Source of the DNA: Ptychodera flava
Taxonomy: Eukaryota; Hemichordata; Enteropneusta; Ptychoderidae
DNA: 64,000 nucleotides
Direction of reading: 5' to 3'
Assembly (NCBI RefSeq): GCF_041260155.1
Contig: NC_091928.1
Coordinates: 35,746,388 to 35,810,387, forward strand
Below, one piece after another: positions 47,371 to 64,000 of this stretch (position 1 is its first letter; every line of letters starts with the position of its first letter). Made by a program: the position numbers and the translations under genes. The notes under the pieces were generated by a model. The model saw nothing but the letters and a program-made list of their open reading frames with translations. It ran no database searches and was not told the origin of the DNA.

Positions 47371-47480
47371 AGGTAATACGCCCCTGAATGTTGAAAGACT
47401 TCTCAAATTTTGCTCAAACTTTCCGTAAGAATAAAGATCAGGTGTCACCGAGCAAAACAGCTAATCAGCACTTTTGGAAA
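47371..47480. mobile_element. TTAA-type MITE, partial copy
   Basis: AGGTAATACGCCCCTGAATG followed by the family's left interior; the right half is lost. It lies inside the 4.65-kb element. Confidence 0.5.
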
Positions 47481-48356
47481 TTCCAAGAGCTAAAACCGAG
47501 GTTTTTTAAAAGGTCATTTCAGGTAACGGGAGCTAATGATTTGAAAAGTTTACCTTTGTATTTCAGAAAAAAGAAAATGTTGATAGACTTTACTCACTAC
47601 CAGGAAGAACCGTCTTCATGTTATCTGGAGTGATTTTTATTTCCTTTTTGGTGTATTTTTTTCAAGTCTTTACTGTCGACTTAAAGAATTTTTGTCTTCA
47701 GTTACCGATTGTTCGTCCGTAGTGACTTACAGATTTGGGCATATATATTCGTGTGTACGTTCACGCAGATATTTCTGACTGGTAATGGCCAATTGTAACA
47801 GTTGTAATACTTGCTACAAGGATAATACATTATGGGTTACATATGCATGTCAATTTGTTTTTTGATCAAATCAAATACAGCCATCAGGCACCCTTTTGGT
47901 TATGTATTTCTGGCCGTTCACACAGATATACCTTGGGTATTTTTTTTCAAACTTGGGCCAGGGAAATTACATAATAAGGTACATGTTCACGTCGATTTGT
48001 TTTTATCTGATTTTATAAGGTCCCTTGGCAGCCATTTCAGTTCTCGATATCATTCGGTGATATGGTGGGTGAATGCGGGAATTTGAAGCTGTGCACGTCA
48101 ATTTGTCAGCGGTGTCACTGCATAAAGTTGTTGATACACGAATATTGCTGCCGTATTCTTTCATTTCTGGCTTAAGCCAAATATACTGAGTCGAGGCTCA
48201 TGTTAGCATACTTTTGTTTTTTCGATTAGATTGTATGTGGTCGCCTGGCAGTCATTACATTTATCTTACAGGTATCTTTCGTTGATAATAGTAAAATCAC
48301 GTGCGAATCCTATTTTATGCTGACAAAGAATTATATGAAATCACGGCTCATAAATC

Positions 48357-48389
48357 ATAGACCCTTGAGTTTTTCTCGAGGGTCTATGC
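48357..48389. repeat. short hairpin
   Basis: CATAGACCCT...AGGGTCTATG with an 11-base loop. Confidence 0.7.
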
Positions 48390-48694
48390 TCAAATTAATC
48401 GAACAATCCACACTACTGTTCCAGTGAGGATGGACGACAGTGAAAGATTGTTGATCGATCACAAGTAGTTATTTTTCACAAACTTTCACAACTTTCATTT
48501 CGACTACTTTCGTACCGTGATCAGTGGCTGCAATGACCTGGAGTCAGACATGTCAACTCTCGATCGCTTCACCAGCTCCTTCCAAAGTGTTGGATAATGG
48601 CATTTTCGATCAACACCAATGTGGCCTGTACAGATCACTTGATCCAAAATCAATTTTGTTACAGACGTACTCAGATGCTCCAAAGATGCCCTCT

Positions 48695-48697
<3 letters not shown>

Positions 48698-48737
<40 letters not shown>

Positions 48738-48747
48738 TCAGTTCACA

Positions 48748-48796
<49 letters not shown>
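48698..48796. repeat. two long poly-T tracts
   Basis: About 38 T, then GTCAGTTCACATTAC, then about 44 T. May be a retroposed tail or an unreliable sequence stretch. Confidence 0.9.
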
Positions 48797-48797
<1 letters not shown>

Positions 48798-49084
48798 TTG
48801 ACTCTACGTTCAGCAGATTCTTTCTTGCCCAACTCCCACAGAAGTTAGTATAATTCACAAAATCTATCTCCTTTTCACAACTAGATCAACACCTTGTCTC
48901 ACAATCAACACAGTAATACTTTCTTAGGACTATACTATGTCATAAAGATGACTTGTTTATTGTAATGTACAGCATGTAAATGTCCTTGATACATTTTATG
49001 TGTCCCGACCTCCATGAAAAGAGGTTTTCAAAATTTATGGAGTTATCGAGATTAATAATTAAAGATCAATAGTAATGATAATAA

Positions 49085-49308
49085 ATTTGGTAGGAGATAA
49101 ACAAATTACCCACATGTACCAACACTGAATTCAAAATGGCCCTCATTCCTGTATTAATTTTACGGGGGAAAATTAATATTCGAATTTCAGAAAAATAATC
49201 CTCGGTGAAAACTTCATACTCCAAATCTTCAAAATGAGTTCCACTAGTGGTAGGCTAAAAGATGAACAGCTCTTTACAACTGGTCCCGAGACGTTCTACC
49301 TCTATTAA
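49085..49308. mobile_element. TTAA-type MITE, truncated copy
   Basis: Interior and right end only (TTCAAAATGGCCCTCATTCC ... CCCGAGACGTTCTACC). Confidence 0.6.
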
Positions 49309-49959
49309 ATTCGGTGATAAAATGTAGGATTAGGAACACAGCTCTGACATGTTGATTGACTTGTCGAACCTTCGAATAGAGTGCGTTTTGGCGAAGCACA
49401 CGATGGCGCCAGCTTACCAGCACCAACCAGCTTACGAACGAGCGGGGTACTTCCCATTTTCATGATTTCTTACACTCCGTGCGCAAGATGACTTGCTCAC
49501 TTTCGGCGGATGTACTATATTTTGATGTTGTATGGTTTTTATTTCAACTGTGCTCTCTTTGTGTTTGCTTAACTTTACGATTAATTTCATTTTACCCATC
49601 GATGGGAACAACGAAAGGTCGGAGTTTGAACTCTTTGCGAACGCATATTGATGGCCGTATCTTCCAGATAAATAAATTAATTTGAACATAGCGGACAAGA
49701 GGAGGGGCGTATATTTTTTGTAAACACACACACATGATTTCGTTTACATAGCTCCCCAATTCTCTCGTGTATACACTCTGAGAAATGAACCTCGGTTGAG
49801 CCATCTTTTTCACGGCAGGCAGCTCCACCGCAGACCGAACCATGCTGTCTGTCGTAGCTAGCTTCGTTGTAATATTTCGGATACAAATACGCAACACCGT
49901 TCGAATGTGAAAAACCAGCAAAACTATTGAAAAAATGATTTTGCATGTGTAACACCCCC

Positions 49960-50440
49960 TGACGGCTGATGACGTGTGCGGCGATCACGTGACTGAAATA
50001 GACCAACCAGAGGCGCCGCCCGGTATGGGGAGCTCAGAGGTCAAAGGTAAATTGTTAAATTCGTGTTTTGGACGATATCGGAGCTGCCTGTCGTAGCAAA
50101 GTAGCTAGATTTTTAACTCTTCCGTTGAGTAGTTTTGAAATTGCCGGTAAGTTTCTAGCAATAAATTTATTACTCTATTACTTCATGTTAATTTTTTCAT
50201 GGAATTCGATCATTTTCAGTTAAAATTTCCCCGCCGAAAAAAATCTGTCGGTCTGAGATGTGTGCGACTCGGTGGGTTAAGTTTCATACCTTCCTATTAT
50301 ATACATGGGACGTAGCGAGGGTCGAGGGTAGGGTCAGGTCGGTGTAGTGTGTGCTATGACTGAATGACAGGAGACTCGGGAGGGTTGTATCAAGTTATGT
50401 TTTATTCATCTCTTGGCAGATAACGGGTCGAGTGCCTGTG
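49960..50440 (-). repeat. right terminal inverted repeat of the 4.65-kb element
   Basis: Inverted copy of 45786-46258, ending GGGTCGAGTGCCTGTG. Confidence 0.92.
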
Positions 50441-50448
50441 ATCTGTAT

Positions 50449-51676
50449 TGTACGTGTGTACACTGAAATCCACTCATTATTCACTCGATCGCAACTACAC
50501 AAGGTCGATTGGGATATACGCTGACTATAAACACGCAATTTTGTGCGCAATGTTTGCATGGTAACGACAAAGAATGGTTACGCGATCATCAAATGTCCGT
50601 AAAAGTTCACTCTTATTTGGGGAAATTGCTCATCTCAGGTTTAGGTGTCGAGTTTTCACAGACGCCGCCCACTTTTGCGGCATCGTTTAATTGGAGTATG
50701 GCACCGTGCACGTCATTTCAGAACCTGAGCGTCATATATTTTTAGGGAGGGCACATACTCATCAGTACAGCTATCTTGATATCCCTGTTTGCATGTCCAA
50801 AAATGCTAAAAAAGAAACGGAAGTTTTATGCAGCCAGTGATAAAAGACAATAACTGTTGCATCAATAGTGTCAAACCAGTATTGTTAGGAATAAAAAAGA
50901 AAGAAAAAAGAAAATGAGAAAAGCGCGTCGCCGCATCACTTTTGCCCAATGGATTAAGGTGTATTATTAGACCAAAATAAAATAACATATAAGAGTAATA
51001 TTTTACGCAAAGTATGCTTAATGGTCAGGCATGCGCACAACGTATTTTAGCTTGCTCCTGGGTAATGGACAAACCTCTATTAATTCATACTTCAGTTATT
51101 GAAACTGTGACAAAAACAGTGTTCAGTTGATTTGTTTTGGGATTGAGCTGATTCAGATGACACGTGGTCATTTTTATTTCACTTGGTTGGCAATGACACT
51201 GACAAAAGTGTACAAGAAGACAAGAACAAGTTTCTATACAAGCTCAACTGCTTTCTTGACGACAATCACGGGAACCGTGTAAAACACTGATTAGAGAGAT
51301 TTTGATTCAATGAATGAATATCATGATGTGCCATATATTGTGTTTACATAGTTTAATAATGAGGTTGTTGGCTTTCGTTTCCAATTGTAGTCGTGGTGAG
51401 ACGTCATACATGCCTTATTTGCCGGCGACACACCACACGTGCCGGCTTACCCACTTAACCAATAAGCTTGAATTTCACACACTACTCACCTACATGGAGT
51501 AACGATATCGGCATCGTAACACAAATTAAGAATGCAATACATCAAAATTTATTTCGATTTATATAAATCTGACAAATTCAATACGTTGGTCGGAAACTCA
51601 TGGCGTGTCATGGATTATGATTAGTTGAGTTTCACTCCCAGAGAAGGAAAAACTTTGTAAATTTTTAGCGCCCTCA
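50449..51676. other. intergenic, nothing recognised
   Basis: Short frames without motifs; no repeats beyond those listed. Confidence 0.5.
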
Positions 51677-51680
51677 TTAA

Positions 51681-52018
51681 GGTAGACGCTTCGGGGACAG
51701 CTAGTCGGACTCTCAAATTTCTACAATTCTTTTCTGACCACTTGTAGGGGCTCATTTTAAAGCTCTTGGAGAAAAAAACTTTCACCGTCTTAGTTTTTTG
51801 AAAATCCAAAATTTAATTTTCCCCATAGAGTTAACACAGGAATGGCGGCCATTTTTAAATTCAAATATCGCAAAATATTGGCTAATTTGTTTCGATAGTT
51901 CCAAACTTTAAGCTTACATGGTGACTCCCGTGTTGATTTGGTAAGAGAATGGTTGAAAGTTTCATTCAGGAAAGTTTGAGCAAAAGTGTAAGTCTTTCAC
52001 TTCGAGGCGCATACTACC
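51681..52018. mobile_element. TTAA-type MITE, best-preserved copy
   Basis: TTAA at 51677-51680 and 52019-52022 exactly. Ends GGTAGACGCTTCGGGGACAG and, reverse-complemented, GGTAGTATGCGCCTCGAAGT; 338 bp. Confidence 0.85.
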
Positions 52019-52770
52019 TTAACATGATTGCGCTTTTTGTCGTACACAATATAAGCTTAAGTGGCCTTGATGTAAGATTACTGAAATTAGTTTTTATGTG
52101 TGTGTGCAAAATTTGCTCGATTTTATTCAATTTCAGCTGTTTGTTTGCTGGATATGGTGATTTGCCATGGCTACTTTGGGTGATATGTCAATGCCGACGG
52201 CTTATTATATAAATACGAGAATTTGAAGTTCAAGTAAAATTGAATCTCGAAAGACATGTGAGCTTTGTTGGTAATTAATTCAGAGATGAGAAATTACAGT
52301 GACAGGAACTCAGAATACAAAGAAAAATCTGTCCTTTCTGCAAAACAGGAGCACGATATTTACTGCAGTAGAATGCTAGTCCACAGAGTCCTGCTCGTAA
52401 ATTAAAAATGGCTCCGCTGATCAAATCCCGTGGCTGTTTTTCACTTCCACTCATTTTAAAATTTAAACAAACTGTGCTCTGTTCAGTTGTAAAAACGTAT
52501 GTCTGAAAACAAAATTTCTGTAATGAATGCTGTCAAAATATCGTGATTGCAAAGAGGAACTATAACCATCGTATATGTCTCTCGATATGACACAACGAGA
52601 AATTTTTTTCGATTTGTTCACTCTGCCAAAAATATGTAGCGAAATTTTGATCCTAGTTTCTAAGAAAAACTTTTCAAAAGTAAAGAAATAACTTTCGACG
52701 AAAACAAAGACTCCGCCATGGTCAAGATCAATGAAACGTTCATTTCAGCAAAAGTTCACATTTCATTCCT

Positions 52771-63689
<10,919 letters not shown>

Positions 63690-64000
63690 CTGAAGTGAGA
63701 AAGAAAACGTAAAAAAATGTCAAAAAATCGCCATGGAAATCCAAGCACATTTATTGTACCTTCATTGCTAAGTTCTCAGTGGCCCTTGGCGATAAGCTTA
63801 TCTACAACCAATCAAATGAATGTTTTTCACGGACGTGTGTTTCTGAACAGTGAGGGTTTTTGCTGCTATCGAGAAATGAAGTAGTCTTTGCTAGATAGGT
63901 TCTCGATCACTTGTTAGAAAGAGGCTACCGGTGGACTCTGTTCATACAATACAGTCAAGAATCGTTTTCTTCTTTAATGTCCATTAACGTGTTTAAAATT

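Larger units (their letters stand above)
45786..50440. mobile_element. 4.65-kb element with ~475-bp terminal inverted repeats and 8-bp target duplication
   Basis: The left arm 45786-46258 is inverted at 49960-50440 with high identity. The ends are CACAGGCACTCGACCCGTTA on both sides. ATCTGTAT is duplicated exactly at 45778-45785 and 50441-50448. An 8-bp duplication with CA...TG ends fits the hAT superfamily. The ~3.7-kb interior shows no recognisable transposase; it holds two partial TTAA-type MITEs, a double poly-T tract and small frames. Each arm has a GC-richer block with CACGTG and GGCGCC and an outward donor-like GCCG|GTAAGT, so it may be promoter-like. Confidence 0.8.

Noticed and set aside
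48524..48853. Poly-Phe frames
   Set aside because: Translation of the poly-T tracts.
49592..50006. Overlapping ~109-codon minus-strand frames at the right arm of the long-TIR element
   Set aside because: No domain recognised and they overlap each other in different frames; kept only as part of the element description.

Overview
This is an AT-rich piece of an animal nuclear genome. Its genes are split by introns with GT-AG (and a few GC-AG) borders, and its introns and spacers are packed with short inverted-repeat transposons, microsatellites and one non-LTR retrotransposon. The gene set (organic-anion transporters of the SLCO/OATP family, an ABCC4-like ABC transporter, and a PAN-EGF-TSP1-fibrinogen-domain protein) and the repeat style suggest an invertebrate deuterostome such as a hemichordate, amphioxus or echinoderm. 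I cannot fix the species from sequence alone.

Layout. (1) 1-4898, plus strand: the 3' part of SLCO copy A (end of exon 2 to exon 8). It has a 1-bp deletion near base 57-60 that breaks the frame. (2) 4899-17618: spacer. Up to about 9.7 kb it is the A copy of a large segmental duplication, carrying two nested DNA-element insertions (5646-6897 and 6079-6885) and an insertion with an AT-rich repeat array (about 7861-9376). Beyond that are a TTAA-flanked element, a fold-back, a ~300-bp direct duplication and a tRNA-like SINE head. (3) 17619-25446, plus strand: SLCO copy B, complete in 8 exons (729 codons plus stop). (4) 25447-33975: duplicated flank, then repeats including an 833-bp palindromic element. 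(5) 43003-33976, minus strand: a four-exon gene for a secreted or type II membrane protein with PAN/apple, EGF, TSP1 and fibrinogen-like domains. Its first intron holds a truncated retrotransposon and a very long (ATGT)n tract. (6) About 44.0-45.2 kb: a decayed copy of two ABCC exons. (7) 45786-50440: a 4.65-kb element with ~475-bp terminal inverted repeats and an exact 8-bp target duplication. (8) 63689-52771, minus strand: the 3' 16 exons of an ABCC4-like exporter (end of NBD1, TMD2, NBD2); its 5' part lies beyond the window.

Two SLCO uptake carriers and an ABCC exporter lie near each other; both handle amphipathic organic anions in animals. Whether the proximity matters functionally is only inference. 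The clearest new-looking material is the long-TIR element, the differential transposon insertions that make the two SLCO copies mutual 'empty sites', the GC-AG introns, and the unusual domain order and shortened end of the fibrinogen-domain gene.
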